Assembly (NCBI GenBank): GCA_030704615.1
Contig: CM060733.1
Span: 2,232,001 to 2,296,000 of the forward strand
Source: Takakia lepidozioides
Lineage: Eukaryota; Streptophyta; Takakiopsida; Takakiales; Takakiaceae
Direction of reading: 5' to 3'
Length of the DNA stretch: 64,000 nt
Below, piece by piece: positions 23,214 to 34,244 of the stretch. Below the pieces are notes generated by a model. The model did not search any database and was not told the DNA's origin. It saw nothing but the letters and a program-made list of their open reading frames with translations. The stretch's first letter is position 1, and the number at the start of each line of letters is the position of its first letter. The translations under genes and the position numbers were made by a program.

Positions 23214-24800
23214 GGGGACTCTTTGAACAGGAGAAAATGGCCGACTGGAACTTCAGCCTTGTGCACAGCCCGTGCACAATAGAACTGAGTCTGCCAATTG
23301 ATGACTTGCCCAGCACCAGATTTCTGCCAACCACTGCTCTCCAGCAATGGTCGCAATCGGGAGATAACGACAAAGTTGACAAAGCTGGTATTGATATGCA
23401 ATCTCTTGAGAACTGTGCACGGCCAATTATAATAGAATAATCGTTGATCCCAATATTAAAATATCAATTGGCTTGGCCTCATACGTCAATGTGTCAACTT
23501 TGTCGTTGGTAGGTTATCAGGGACCCACCCGGTTAATTACAGGTTATTTGTCGGGTAAGGGTAACTATAGCCCCAGGTTATGAGCATAAAAGAGAACAGT
23601 GGACAGTGAACACCGTCATTACTGGACAACTCAAATACCCTGTGAAACACCCTGAACGTGTGAGTGAATAGCATCTCAAGACATAGAACAGACCCCCATA
23701 TCTTTTAAGTGGATGGAAACGGTTATAGTAGCTATGGTTTCGTGGCAAATAGTAGTTTTCTTTTGATGTCCTATTTTCACTATATACATTGAAGTGCACA
23801 TTGAACCTGAGCGATAGGTTCTGCAGGCCTAGGTTCTGCAGCTTACCTAGGGTACTTCAATTATATCCGATGGTAGGCAGGTTATATTTCGGTTATAACA
23901 AAGGCCCGACTTGAAATATCATCACATGTTATGATTTGTTCATGAATTGGCAAATAACCTGACCACAAATATTGTTCAAATTTTCATAACCGTAACCTTC
24001 ATTCAATGTGCATATTTCACCTGGAACAAGAGGTTATTTACTGCACGAGTCAACTTGTATAACGTGAACCTCATGAGAGTTGAAAAAATGAGAACCGACC
24101 AACACTGCCCCATACCACCTCAAAATAGGCTGTGCAATAACATGCCTCAAGAAGAGTGCGAGTGGATGTGACAACCAACGTCCCTGGAAATAATTTCAGT
24201 TGAACCAGCCAGTAGCCGCTCATTCCCAGCAGCAATAGGCTAAGTGGGTTGGGCAGTCGGTTGCTATCCCTTAGTAATAACTATACCTGGTCAATTTCCG
24301 AGATAATGTTGTTACAACTGGTAATATTCCTAATGATTTATTTTGTGTTAGCTATAAATCCGGCCCTTATAAATATCAACCTGTTGACAACACAAGTGTC
24401 AAATGCACAACAATAAATAAATAAATAATAATAAATAATAATCACAACCAGTTTTAAGCAATTCAAACAAGTGAAGAACATTGTATCCTTATAGAAGTTG
24501 GACCTGTCAATGCCTTCAAACCACATGGAGGCCAAGAATTGAACCTGCGTGGACAGGTGAGCTGTGATAGCAGGCAGCGAGTGCAAGCAGGCGTGGGGCT
24601 GGGGCTGCGGAGAGCAACGTCCAGACTTACTAGGGTTTGCCCGCTACCCCGGCCTCTTGAGTTCAATATTTTTTCACCTAAACGCCCTTCCTAGGATGTA
24701 ACCCGGCTTGGCATGTTGGATTTCTGCCATGTGGCGGACTTAGACGGCCATTTCCGTTTTTTGTAATATAAGAAGGGCCGGAATCCGTCCAGGCCTTGCC
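23214..24800. other. Intergenic, nothing recognised
   Basis: AT-rich sequence with short (AAT)n runs near 24410-24440; no gene or repeat family identified. Confidence 0.4.
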
Positions 24801-24819
24801 AACTAAGGCAGATTTCCTG

Positions 24820-25100
24820 TCTGTAATGTATTAGGGAAGGGTCGTTCCCAAGGCCCTTCCTGAATTTGAGGCACTGGCAACGAGGGGGGAGCCCGAGTTC
24901 CGGGTGCTCGAAAATACGGGAAGGGCCATGGGAACGACCCTTCCACGTGAAAAACTGGGAAATTTTCTTTCCCGCTCCTTGCCCCGCAAATCGGGGGACC
25001 CCTTCCACACGCGGAATTTACTTCCCACAAATTGGGGGACCCTTCCAAAAGCGGAAGGTACTTCCCGTAAATCGGGGGAACCTTGCGGCCAGGGAGGCTC
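24820..25100. repeat. Inverted repeat plus short direct repeats
   Basis: 24834-24860 (ggaagggtcgttcccaaggc and onward) is an imperfect inverted copy of 24918-24944, with only one or two mismatches over about 26 bp and a loop of about 57 bp. Downstream, three direct copies of the type aaatcgggggacccttcc follow at about 24987, 25029 and 25067. No coding potential is convincing. Confidence 0.7.
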
Positions 25101-25342
25101 CTTGAATTACAAAGAAAAAAATTTGCCAGTGTTTTACGAAATGGAAAGGCAAATATCCTTCCTAAAAGTAGGGCACCCGGTTGATTTCCGCTTAGGCCAT
25201 TTTTTCCCTCGGATCCATTTCCTGCGGTTTCATATGTCATTCGGAAACTCTGGAATTCAGTCAGGGCTAGCATGTAACTGGCTGCCGGTTCTCCCCGTTG
25301 GTTGGTGACAACTTCCAAGGAATCTTGCAGTATTTCCGACAT

Positions 25343-26480
25343 CTTGTGTTGATTGAACTGAAGTGGCCCAGCTCTTCCTCTCTCTACAATATCGGGAAAT
25401 TTCAGCGCTGGAGACCCTTAGATGAAAAGACAACTAACCGTGCGCAGCGATCCTGCTGAGGTCATCTGGCCTAATCTCCAACCGTAGATATTTGTAGATC
25501 TTGAGAATACAATGTAAAACACGTGACTCCTTTTAATTGATGAATTTAGCACCTTCTACTCTTGCGGTTTTCCCATAATCGGAGTACACTCTTAGTACAC
25601 ATGTATAGCAGAGATATGTGGGCTCTTACATCGCTATGAAGAGCTGGTGTTCGATCTATCCAAAAGTCGGTAAGTGCACCTATAACGACTACAAACTACC
25701 CAATTTCGATGCGGCACACTTGGCAGACCTTGTAGCGATGATTCTCAATTCTGATAGTTAGTCTAATTCACTACTGGCCGATCAGTCACTTTCTTTTCAG
25801 ATTCCTAATTCATAGTGTTCCTCTCAAGGGACATTCATGATTATAACCCGAGTAACAAGGATTAGATTGGAAGGTGATAGAGGCCGAGAGATGCCCTCCT
25901 ACATGCATTTCACACATCAGAACTCCAAACAGGTACATGATACCAGATATCAGATGCACACATGTTCAGTGTTGATGTTTCAGATGTTGGATACCTAGCT
26001 TCTTGAGAACAATGATGAAGTGATTTTACGCATTTTCTCTATGTAATTAGTTCCCCTCACAACCTTTTTAAATTATCCATTTCTCCTTCCTGCTGCACCT
26101 AAAAAATAGACATAATTATGCATTAGTTACAAGTCTGTTTTCATAAAGGTTCTTATATTGTCAATTATAACACCATGTATAAGGAAGTCACCTAGACCTG
26201 TATAGATTGTATAGATCAGAGCTTTTATAGATCAGTCAAGACTTGACTGTATATTAACTTTATAGTAACTTATTTATTTAGCGTTGAATAATGAAGGACC
26301 TGGCATTAGGTCTTTGCATTATTAGTGGAAACATCTTATCAGGCTGCCCCAGTCATAATACCTAATGTTCAGCTAGAATCTATCCGATCACAGTACTACA
26401 CTCTTCAATGTGAGGTGAAACCCATAGCCAAAACCGCTTTGATATGTCCCCAACCTTTGGACCAGATCAGATGGTACTAA
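25343..26480. other. Intergenic, nothing recognised
   Basis: No open frame or repeat recognised. Confidence 0.4.
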
Positions 26481-27071
26481 CTACCGCGTGCATGAGACGT
26501 GTATAGACTGTATATGCAACGGGAACATGTGTGTCTGGGTATATATAAAAGAAACAGAGCTACCCATACTCATCGGCCGGCCATTGTTAACCAAGCAAGA
26601 TGTAGTCGTGCCCAATCGCTTGAACAATTGGGGGTCCACGAAAGTCGCAGAAGCAAAGTCTCCACAACTAGCAATAACGTCTATTATCTTGCAAGGAGTG
26701 TTGCATAAGTCAATAATCTGCACGTGATATTGGGGGATGCCACTTTCACCAGGCACAGGGAGCTCTTGCTGGGTGATGCTCATGTCGTCTGCAGTGCAAG
26801 GATATTGGGTCAAGGTCCTGACATGCACGCGTAGAAGCTTGCGGGTGGGATAAGACTTAAGCTTGACAGTCTGCAACTCATCTTTGTATGCTGTCTTCTC
26901 CACCAGTTGTGTGGAGTGGATCGCCACCTCTGCGCCCTCCACATTAAAAGAACCCTCCTCCAAGGGCAAAGTCAGCTCATTCACACAGAGAACCATCAAT
27001 AACATGTAAGAAAGAAGCATACTAACTAGAATGGAAGAAAACACTGCACTGAAGCCAAGTTGGGCAGCCAT
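26481..27071 (-). CDS. TPD1-like: TPD1-like secreted cysteine-rich protein, copy 2
   Basis: Intronless, 196 aa from the ATG at 27071 (MAAQLGF, matching the MAA start of copy 1); an in-frame ATG at 27134 would add 21 residues. It has an N-terminal hydrophobic segment, then the family domain: CTADDMSI, GIPQYHVQIIDLC, VIASCGDF, FVDPQLFKRLGTTTSCLVNN and a C-terminal Cys. Shared blocks with copy 1 such as the exact LGTTTSCLVNN/FGTTTSCLVNN region show a local duplication. Both retain full-length frames, so both may be active. It probably acts as an extracellular ligand, by family. Confidence 0.85.
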   Translation of the reverse strand: MAAQLGFSAVFSSILVSMLLSYMLLMVLCVNELTLPLEEGSFNVEGAEVAIHSTQLVEKTAYKDELQTVKLKSYPTRKLLRVHVRTLTQYPCTADDMSITQQELPVPGESGIPQYHVQIIDLCNTPCKIIDVIASCGDFASATFVDPQLFKRLGTTTSCLVNNGRPMSMGSSVSFIYTQTHMFPLHIQSIHVSCTR

Positions 27072-27134
27072 GGGAATGGAAGAATGGAAGAGCCTAGAAA
27101 TCCAGTAGACTAGAGAGTGGATTGATCTTGCCAA

Positions 27135-27710
27135 TAATCCATTAAATACCCAAGCATGCGCCCCCGCCAGCTACTCTCTAGAAGCAGCCTGAGGCCATGT
27201 AGGAAAAAATCTTCCAGTAATGGCGGCACGATTTCTCCACACGCTTCTTCTCCACTTGCCAAACGGTTAATAGTGGATGTGGATAGCACAGTCTTAAGAA
27301 TATTCTATGCACCTTCTCTTTCCAGGGACGAACGTGAAGGCATCCGTACACGAATCTTCCATACTGGTCCTTACACGGGGGTGGAAAGTGCTGGGGCTGG
27401 GAACGGGCCTCGTCATGGATGAAGAGCCCACCATAGATGAACACTGCTGTCTCTCCCCTTTCTATCCAGATGTGATCCATGACGATGTTACTGAGTTACT
27501 GACTCACTGAGTTTTATTGGCCAATTCTATTGAAGAACTCGTTCTCTGAAATATATGTCACGAGCATGCTCTCATTCCGCCCCTTCATCCAGTGCGTTTA
27601 CCGAGGCATCTAGGGACACCAATGGAATTTTCTCATAGGTTGGCTTTGGATGAGGAGGGGATGGCTTTAGGGTAGGCTACCTTACACATACACATGGGGT
27701 CGGGTCGACA
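27135..27710. other. Intergenic, nothing recognised
   Basis: Short frames only; no domain or repeat. Confidence 0.35.
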
Positions 27711-27711
27711 A

Positions 27712-27895
27712 CCAGCATGTAGCCAGTAAGGACACATACCCTCTCACAAGTGGTTGTGGGTTCAATCCACCTGTTGGAAGTCATTGCGGTGTCCACCTTC
27801 CCACCGGAAGGCAGTAACACTATGGGGTCAAGTGTACACCATAAGTTACACTTGCTTCAGCAAAGCGTCCACCTTACATGTCGGGCCAGTTCTTA
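27712..27895 (+). mobile_element. tRNA-derived SINE, copy 1
   Basis: A head with a pol III A-box-like stretch (agccagtaagg, 27721) and a B box ggttcaatcc (27759-27768), followed by a conserved body (tgtccaccttcccaccggaa, gggtcaagtgtacaccataa). The same head and body recur in reverse at 39820-39985 and 56085-56225. It is too diverged from a cloverleaf to be a tRNA gene, and the conserved non-tRNA body marks it as a SINE. Confidence 0.75.
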
Positions 27896-28045
27896 TACTT
27901 CCCTTCATGAGGAAGGCCACAATGGTGTGACTACGTACATTCTCAGATTCTTCTCTAAAATGTGAGAATTGCAAGTTCAGCAAAAGAAAAGAAAACCAAG
28001 AAAAACCAAAAAACAAAATTGCAAGAGGAACCTATTTGGTTGGAC

Positions 28046-28291
28046 TTAACCCTTAAACGCTCAAGGCCCTAGTTTGACTTTTTCAAAAAAAAAACCCGCA
28101 GTGAAAAAATGATGGAACTTTTACAAAATTGATTAAAAAAGTTTTTTGATTTTTTTTTTAAATTAACAGCACATTATGACATGCGTATCTTCCTCCTACA
28201 CCCACCTCCCAATTTCCAGGGCAATCAGCCCCAGATCCAAAAAACGGCACTGTTGAATGTGTTTAGAGTCTCTTGAGGGTTTAAGGGTTAT
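28046..28291. mobile_element. piggyBac-like MITE
   Basis: Terminal inverted repeats of the form CCCTTAAACGCTCAAGG (28050) and CCCTTAAACCCTCAAGA (reverse, ending 28287) enclose about 238 AT-rich bases. The left flank is TTAA and the right flank TTAT, close to the TTAA target duplication of piggyBac elements. Superfamily assignment is inference. Confidence 0.5.
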
Positions 28292-28870
28292 TTTTATTTA
28301 TTTATTATTTTATTATTTTATTTTTAAGTAAAACTTCTTTATTATTATTGATGAAACACTACAAGAACAAGTAGCAGAGTGTGTAACAGAACATAATCCT
28401 CATTTTTGTTTTCTCTAATTTTTTGTTTCCAGTGAAACACTAGCCCCGGGGCAGTGCCAGGGAATATAAACCCTCTTTTTGAGCCATGGAGGCATTACAA
28501 GGGCCAGCCAGAACGCAGAAGGGGTTTGAATCCCTGACCCACATAGGCCATTAATCCATCATACATTGTTCACAATGCAAAAGATTGCATAGGGGAGACA
28601 GAAATTGTCTCCATTGCCATTCGTTATCCGTTATCTCGTGTGCAATAATGACATAGAGAGAATGTACTCACAAGATTTTGTTTGCATAGCCTTGTGACCC
28701 ACATGATCACATGAACACAAAAATATATTCAACATATTCTAGAAATATGCAGAGAAAATATGTTCCGATGAAATGGATGTGTGCTGCTGATCAGGCTAAA
28801 AAGATGCAAAACTATTTCAAATTTGTGCTCACATGAGCACAATAGACGATACTACACTTTACTCTTTGCA

Positions 28871-29332
28871 TAAGAGCATGGCCAGCAACGGCAATTTCAG
28901 ACGCGCCAACTCCAAAAGTCGTGGCCGACGGTTTCGGGGCTCTTCCCGCGTCCCCGGCAGCACCACCCCACTCCTTAAAGTGCCGGCCGTCTTGCAAATC
29001 CGCTCTTCAAGCACGACATCTAGAATTCCATTGTCGTCCCCGACCCCCCCCCCCATTCCACGGCAACGTCTTATCCGGGCATTGTCGCTCACATGTGCTG
29101 ACGGGTGGCGGGGTAGGTGGCAGGGCCCACAAGTCAACGTATGCATCTCAGTCTGGCACGCATCTCAGCCGTGCGCCTAGTGGGAGGGGGGGTTTTGGCC
29201 GTCAGAGGCTGCCATGCTGCTGGCCTTCACACTAGCTGCCACACTACTATGCGGGCTCCGGGCCAAAAATGGGCTAGTATTATAATGCCGTTGGTGTGTC
29301 TGTTTACCGCGCCACTGTTGGTCATGCTCTAA
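28871..29332. mobile_element. PIF/Harbinger-type MITE
   Basis: TIRs GAGCATGGCCAGCAACGGC (28874) and, reversed, GAGCATGACCAACAGTGGC (ending 29329) match at 15 of 19 positions, and the element is flanked by a 3-bp TAA duplication (28871-28873 and 29330-29332). TWA duplications are diagnostic of PIF/Harbinger. The 456-bp body is GC-rich and non-coding. It sits immediately upstream of a Harbinger transposase ORF. Confidence 0.7.
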
Positions 29333-29417
29333 AAGCATCTCCACCCTATCCACTAAAAACTTAACTGTAAAGCTCCATATAGGGACACCTATTCCATGCG
29401 CTAAATATTATTTTACG

Positions 29418-30476
29418 TTGCTCTCAATGCATCGACCCACCGCAGATGCGGAAAAGCCAATGTTATATGCCGTCAGGCTCGTTGATGACGACCCCAACGA
29501 AATAGCATGTGGCGGGAAGCTAGATGGGTGTGGATTGTTGGGTTTGTCGAGTATCCAGAAATGCACAGCGGCATTAAGGATACTCGCTTATGGAGTAGTT
29601 GCCGATGTTGTTGATGAGTACTGGAGGTTGAGCGAATCCACTACTATAGAGGCTATGAAGAGATTTGTACATGCAGTTCGTGCCTGTTTTGAGGAAGAAT
29701 TTTTTCGTCAACCAACTGCACAAGACATACAGACTCGGCAAATGCGGATCAATACTACTCGAGGGTTTTCCGGTATGTTTGCCTCTTTAGATTGTATGCA
29801 TTATGTTTGGAAAAACTGCCTTGTTTCTTGGCAGGGCCAGTATCAAGATAAAGATGGAAACCGCAGCATTGTGCTTGAGGCAATTGCATCTCAAGATCTT
29901 TGGATTTGGCACGCCTTCTTTGGGCTGCCAGGCGGAAACAATGACATTAACGTTCAGGATCGCTCTCCATTGGTTGCAAATTTGCTCAAAGGAGAGGCTG
30001 AGAATGTCACCTTCACTATCAACGACAATGTCTACAAGAGGTATTACCTCTTGGCAGATGGCATATATCTCTCTTGGTCCATTTTTGTGCAGACAATTCA
30101 CAAGCCTCAAGACCAAAAGAGGGTGCATTTTGCAATGATGCAGGACTCAGTGAGAAAGGACGTCGAGAGAGATTTTGGTATACTACAGAGCAGGTTTTCA
30201 ATCATACAAAACCCTTCAAGACAGTGGGACGTATACACTATCAAATCTATCATGTTAGCATGTGTCATACTTCATAATATGATAATAGATGACGAGCAAG
30301 ACACTGCTTTTGAAGGCCAATTTGATGAGCACCTAGTAGTGTCCATTCGCAAAGGTCTCAGTTTTGAATCTTATCGTCTAGGTACTGTAGAAATTGAGAA
30401 TCTTGAGCAGTACCACAGATTGAGAAATGACCTCATTGAACACCAATGGGAGTTGAAAGGTGTCACAATGTTTTGA
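29418..30476 (+). CDS. PIF/Harbinger transposase (plant transposon protein)
   Basis: Intact 352-aa frame. It carries the DDE-type nuclease core of plant Harbinger transposases: FASLDCMHYVWKNC with the first Asp, GGNNDINVQDRSPL, LLADGIYLSW, then RKDVERDFGILQSRF, and the helical end ACVILHNMIIDDE. The protein cuts and pastes DNA at element termini. The N-terminal ~110 residues are less conserved and no clear HTH is seen, so the start may lie elsewhere. No matching downstream TIR was found within 1 kb, so this copy may be truncated or domesticated. The partner Myb-like ORF of autonomous Harbinger elements is not seen nearby. Confidence 0.85.
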   Translation: MLSMHRPTADAEKPMLYAVRLVDDDPNEIACGGKLDGCGLLGLSSIQKCTAALRILAYGVVADVVDEYWRLSESTTIEAMKRFVHAVRACFEEEFFRQPTAQDIQTRQMRINTTRGFSGMFASLDCMHYVWKNCLVSWQGQYQDKDGNRSIVLEAIASQDLWIWHAFFGLPGGNNDINVQDRSPLVANLLKGEAENVTFTINDNVYKRYYLLADGIYLSWSIFVQTIHKPQDQKRVHFAMMQDSVRKDVERDFGILQSRFSIIQNPSRQWDVYTIKSIMLACVILHNMIIDDEQDTAFEGQFDEHLVVSIRKGLSFESYRLGTVEIENLEQYHRLRNDLIEHQWELKGVTMF

Positions 30477-30559
30477 TTGTACTCTATCAATAAAGTGTGT
30501 TACTTCATGTGCTTGACATGCATAAAGGATTCGGTTATGAATTATAGGATGCCAAGTGG

Positions 30560-31375
30560 AATATTTTACGTTTTGTGAGGCATATTCACAAATTGGGACA
30601 TAACTTTATGCCAACAAATGAGAATGGAATGTAAGAGGGCTCCTCACATGCCTAGTGAAGCCCCCCACCTACTGCAGTCTTGAGTTTGCACCAAAAACAT
30701 CTCAAAGTCTGATTTGTATAATGCTAAGAGTCAATTTCTAGGTTTTGGAACACATCTTCACAAATTGGGCCATACCTTCATGCCAACAAATGAAAATGGC
30801 ATGTGGGAGGGCTCCCCACCTACTGCAGCCCTCAATTCGCACCAAAAACATCATGAATATTGAATTCCATGATGCTAAGACTCATTTTCTAGGTTTTGGA
30901 ACAGATATTCACAAATTGGGACATATCTTCATGCCAGCAAATGAGAATGGCATGTGGGAGGGCTCTATACATTGGTAGTGAGGCCCCCCACCTACTGCAG
31001 CCCTTAGTTTTCACCAAAAACATCTCAAATGTTGAATTGTATGATGCTAAGACTCATTTTCTAAGTTTTGAAAAATATATTCACAAATTGGGCCATAATA
31101 TCTTCATGCCAACAAATGAGAATGGAATGTGAGAGGGCTCCACACATTTCTAGTGAAGCCCCCTACGTGCTGCAGCCATGAGTTCTCACAAAGAATGTCA
31201 AATACATGGAATGATATGATGCTAAGTTGACACATTGTGGTTTTTGAAGACATACTCACAAACTGGGGCATATGTGTTGATGCCAAAAAAATGACAATGG
31301 CATGGGGGAGGGCTCCACACATTCCTAGTGTGGCCCCCCACCTACCAAGCCACACCATAAGCAAAATTTAACCAA
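30560..31375. repeat. Tandem repeat, five copies of ~150-175 bp
   Basis: A unit starting at attcacaaattgggacata recurs near 30587, 30753, 30906, 31079 and 31254, with shared inner phrases (cccccacctactgcag, tgatgctaag). Copies have diverged but keep order. It lies directly downstream of the Harbinger ORF. Confidence 0.8.
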
Positions 31376-31760
31376 TGGGTGCAATGGTAGGGCTGTCTGA
31401 GTGTCAGTATGAATGAAAACACAAACAAGAAAATTCAGATGTGCTCAATGTATTAAAAAAATGTTAGGCTCTGGAGGCCTTGATACAATCGTCATAGCTA
31501 GCACTTTGTTAGGAATCTATGAAGCCAAACTGAACCAATTTTTTCGATGGTGAGGGCTGTCTGAGTGCTAGTATGTACGAAAACACAAACAAGAAATTTC
31601 AGATGTGCTTGGGGCCTGTCCACAATGTATAAAAAAAATATTAGGCTTTGGAGGCCCTGATACAATCGCCATAGCACTTGTTAGGAATCTATAAAGCCAC
31701 ACTGCATGCAAATTGAACCAATTTTTGCGATGGTAGGGCTGTCTGAGTGCTAGTCTCTCT
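31376..31760. repeat. Second tandem repeat, two full copies of ~180 bp
   Basis: The phrase ggtagggctgtctgagtg and the following acaaacaagaaa...ttcagatgtgct block occur near 31388, 31550 and (start only) 31733, with a gaggcc(t/c)tgatacaatcg block between them. Confidence 0.75.
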
Positions 31761-32200
31761 CATTCAAATGTGCAATCCACCCTATATTCTGAATCCTCTC
31801 CTTGTGACTCATCAAGGTCTGGGCGATTGCCAGCCTCATGTTGGAATGGCGTGGGGGTGTAGAATTGATCATCAACACGACAGGGAGGAATAAATCGGTT
31901 CGCAGGTCTGAATGCCTCACTTCTGCTCTCTACTGGCTTGAAATACTCTTGGTATGGACGGAAAGAACCTTGGTTTTCTACAATGAACAGTTGATGAAAT
32001 TTTTGAGATAGATTCACAACAAATCTGTTGGACTAGGTTGCTCTGCCAGTGACGGCTGACTTACAGGAATTGGAGCAGTAGTAGGGGGAATAATTGGGGG
32101 AGGATTGGTCTTCGCTTGGGTGACATCGGCAGCCTTCATAGCAGCTTCAACGCCTTCAATACGGAACTTCACCTTCAACAGCTCCTCAGAGGTCGCAACC
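31760..32200 (-). other. Unrecognised coding-like stretch
   Basis: On the minus strand 32200-32030 reads an open segment with a helical part (SEELLKVKFRIEGVEAAM) and a Pro-rich part, and 32017-31760 another open segment. The splice phases do not join, and no family is recognised. It directly borders the first palindrome array and may be the end of the neighbouring kinase-like pseudogene. Confidence 0.25.
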
Positions 32201-32227
32201 TCAAGTATTCAAAATATAAAAAAACAA

Positions 32228-32470
32228 GATTGGCGGTGGTACTGGCGGTCGATTTATTTTTCGAAAAAAAATAAAAAAAATAAAAAAAATAAAAAATAGC
32301 GACCGCCATATTGGCGGTCGCTTCAATTTATTTTAAAACAAAAGCAAGATTGGTGGTCGCATTGGCGGTCGCCTAATTTAAAAAGAAAACAAGCGACTGC
32401 CGTATTGGCGGTCGCATAATTTTACAAATATATACAGAACAAGCGACCGCCATATGGCGGTCAGATAATT
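32228..32470. repeat. Palindrome array 1 (five copies)
   Basis: Five short palindromes of the type GCGACCGCCA-(2-4 nt)-TGGCGGTCGC lie at 32230, 32299-32321, 32350-32372, 32393-32415 and 32443-32462, separated by 20-50 bp of A/T-rich sequence. Some arms carry single changes. Each could fold into a 10-bp hairpin. Confidence 0.85.
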
Positions 32471-32481
32471 TCAAAAATATA

Positions 32482-33619
32482 TTAAAAAAAACAAGCGACA
32501 TATGAAAATAGCTTGCGTATTCCCAATGGGGTGGCTAAGCCCCAATCACACATCCCAATCTTGATCTCATTGGTGTCATCTGGAGAATGCAACAAGATGT
32601 TGTCGGGGGACAAGTCGTTGTGCAGGACACCGTTCTTGTGGACAGCATCCATGATGCACATCAGTGCCATGCAAGTTTACTGCGCACTTTCTAGAAACGA
32701 AGTAAACGATCGCATTCCTGGAACTCTGCTTCCGTTCCATTTTGTTCCAAAATCACCCTGTTGTCCGAATCGTTGCCCTATTTTCTGTCAAGGTTCATCA
32801 TGTCGCGTATTGTCCTCATGTTCCACCAGCGAGCGTAACCTTCTACCTCACGTGCATTCACAACAAAATATGAGATAACACCCGGATGCTGGAACTTCAC
32901 TGCCAAACACTCGTCGTTATGTTGTCTCAACGTCTTTTCTGGATTTTTGGACTTGAGTTTTTTTCCCGCTAGCTTCTAACGCTCCGGTATTTTAGAATCG
33001 TCAATAATCCTACAATAACGGACTTTAGCATACCCTCATTATTTGTAAGGGCCAATCTCTATCACCTTCGCACTAGAGTTCAAGTAATAAAGACCAGTTG
33101 TGCCTCCCACGCCCAATGACCTCGCCTTCAAAGGGATAACCCTAGTCCGGTGATGTGAATTCTGACTTGCCGAGCAAGCCCAATACTCGACACGCCGCAT
33201 TAACTCAACTTTGGTGGAGGGCACTCGACCCTCAGTTGTTCTACCATTTCATGTCTTCATTAGCTGCCTCAAATTCCACGTGCCGTCTTTCGCTCTGCTT
33301 TGGATCCACCGATTAAACTTCGGCTTGTCCCTGTCCGCCGTCCACTTAATCCCCCTGCCAAAGCATTCGTCATTTTCCTCTCCATATTCTACTATAAAAT
33401 CTGAAACCTCTCCCATCCATGTCTGACATAAGCACTCTCCAGCCTCATCATGTCTGTACCCTTGAAATAATCCACTACCACTTCTTTCACCCTATCCAAG
33501 GCATCCGGTTCCGGGTAGTCTGGCTTGTTGACCTGGTTATCCCGTTCGTGGGCACTTTTTCTCTTTCTCCGACCCCCAGACGACCCCACCCCAAAACTTG
33601 AATTCACAACCCCCGACAT
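32482..33619 (-). pseudogene. Decayed protein-kinase gene
   Basis: Reading the minus strand, an N-terminal basic segment (RRKRKSAHERDNQVNKPDYP, 33619 onward) passes with a frameshift near 33420 into EVSDFIVEYGEENDECFGRG and WTADRDKPKFNRWI, then stops. Further fragments follow (TKVELMRRVEYWACSAS at 33224; VEGYARWWNMRTIRDMM near 32830), ending with a kinase catalytic loop HNDLSPDNILLH and a metal-binding DWG (in place of DFG) followed by LATPLG at 32610-32520. At least one frameshift and three stops disrupt it. The HNDLSPDN loop identifies a eukaryotic protein-kinase fold; the substrate is unknown. It lies exactly between two palindrome arrays. Confidence 0.65.
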
Positions 33620-33624
33620 TGTAT

Positions 33625-34240
33625 AAACCTTTGCCCACTACAGGGGACAAAACCTCAGAAAACGGCAATGGACGCGTGTGGATGGTGTCTTCGTAGTTTC
33701 TGCAAAAAAACAGGCCGCCGGAGATCCGAAAACGGAAAAATGGTGATACGATGATTGAACCGTGAACAAGGGTGTGGGACTGACCAATAAAAAATCGATA
33801 AAACCTCCCCCCTCCCAAATAATCACCTTTGCACCTCCTGTTGGCAGTGCCAAGCAACGAAGTCCGAAAAAACTACAGGATGCCAAAGAACCGCACCACG
33901 AGAGGGGCAAAAGTGATCAGAAAATGAGGGATGAATGGTTTATATAGGCGCCTATCAGCCCCCCGCCCCCAAGAAATGGCATTATGCTTGAAAAGACATG
34001 ACAGGCGAGTAGCGCCTCGCCACGTGTCAGCATGCGCGCGACTGACCAGTCGCACCATGCCACGTGCACCCACATGGGAGAGGTGAAGGGTTCAAAACCA
34101 CCTCCCCCTCATCCCATTTGTTTCGTTTTTCCTGACCCGTGGCACCGCACCACGTGGCTGGCCAGACGCCGCTTCATGATTTTATTTTATTTTTAAAAAA
34201 CAACCGCCACACGGATGATCCCTGGATTTCAAAAAAAATA
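33625..34240. other. Non-coding stretch between kinase pseudogene and array 2
   Basis: GC-rich, with no recognised gene; possibly promoter or 5' region of the kinase-like element. Confidence 0.35.
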
Positions 34241-34244
34241 AAAA

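Noticed and set aside
24803-25342. A 179-codon minus-strand frame
   Set aside because: It spans the inverted and direct repeats, which by themselves keep the frame open; no recognisable domain.
27712-27780. A tRNA gene
   Set aside because: A and B boxes are present but no intact acceptor stem or cloverleaf, and the segment recurs with a conserved non-tRNA body.
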